A DNA stretch of 5,645 bases from Cytophagales bacterium. Its GTDB lineage: Bacteria > Bacteroidota > Bacteroidia > Cytophagales > JAAEPT01. Made by a program: the position numbers and the translations under genes. Shown here piece after piece: positions 5,554-5,645 of this stretch. The stretch is taken from contig WTJX01000176.1 of NCBI GenBank assembly GCA_011524675.1, positions 1-5,645 on the forward strand. The letters run 5' to 3'. Below the pieces are notes generated by a model, which worked only from the letters and a program-made list of their open reading frames with translations, made no database searches and had not been told where the DNA came from. Position 1 is the first letter of the stretch. The number at the start of each line of letters is the position of its first letter.

Positions 5554-5645
5554 TATGTTATATGTATTTTAATCATGATCCTCCCGCATACTGGCTCTTC
5601 GCTAAAAATAGACTAATGTCTATTTTCTTAACGCTTCAGCCCTAT
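5554..5645 (-). repeat. R1 dispersed stem-loop repeat, right copy (runs to window edge)
   Basis: The reverse complement matches 1025-1116 at 83 of 92 positions without gaps, and it may continue beyond the window. The apical stem is perfectly paired here (AATAGAC/GTCTATT). On its own strand the repeat is followed by a small palindrome, TAACATA/TATGTTA (5536-5560), then by the block at 5510-5487, and points towards hemE. With the left copy it forms a 4.6-kb inverted pair enclosing the barrel gene and hemE. Confidence 0.85.

Noticed and set aside
1025..5645. Composite transposon bounded by R1
   Set aside because: No transposase or integrase lies inside and hemE is a core gene, so a pair of dispersed repeats is the simpler reading.

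Overview
The window is AT-rich DNA most likely from a member of the Bacteroidota, probably a marine or gliding Cytophagales-type organism. The grounds are a Bacteroidota-style carbohydrate-binding-like domain fused to an OmpA-like domain, a large signal-peptide-bearing outer-membrane barrel, gene starts with no clear Shine-Dalgarno sequence, and a HemE whose C-terminus resembles the Bacteroidota form. The lineage is inferred from sequence character, not from a database match.

Layout: (1) bases 2-988 (+) are the 3' part of a cell-surface gene (beta-sandwich 'NGDF' domain, then an OmpA-like domain), with its start outside the window. (2) Bases 989-2166 are a 1.18-kb region without a convincing gene, packed with repeats: a 92-nt stem-loop repeat (R1), two arrays of an 8-bp unit (R2), two copies of a GC-rich hairpin repeat (R3) and two copies of a structured MITE-like element (R4). 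(3) Bases 2167-4113 (+) encode a 648-aa predicted outer-membrane beta-barrel protein of unknown function. (4) Bases 4114-4303 separate convergent genes and hold nested inverted repeats, a probable bidirectional terminator and a short heptad repeat. (5) Bases 4304-5320 (-) are hemE, uroporphyrinogen decarboxylase. (6) Bases 5321-5645 are the hemE upstream region and end in a second, inverted copy of R1.

The three genes show no obvious functional link: two are envelope proteins and one is heme biosynthesis, and hemE is transcribed towards the barrel gene. The most notable content is non-coding. R1, R2 and R3 look like parts of one composite dispersed element of about 200 nt: the left copy (1025-1223) and the right, inverted copy (5645 down to about 5430) share the R1 stem-loop and, after nearly equal spacers of 44 and 43 nt, a second conserved block. 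Parts of a third unit lie just upstream of the barrel gene and run into its start codon. The R4 pair differs at six aligned positions, two of which form a compensating pair in a predicted stem. I see no transposase, CRISPR array, tRNA or rRNA here.
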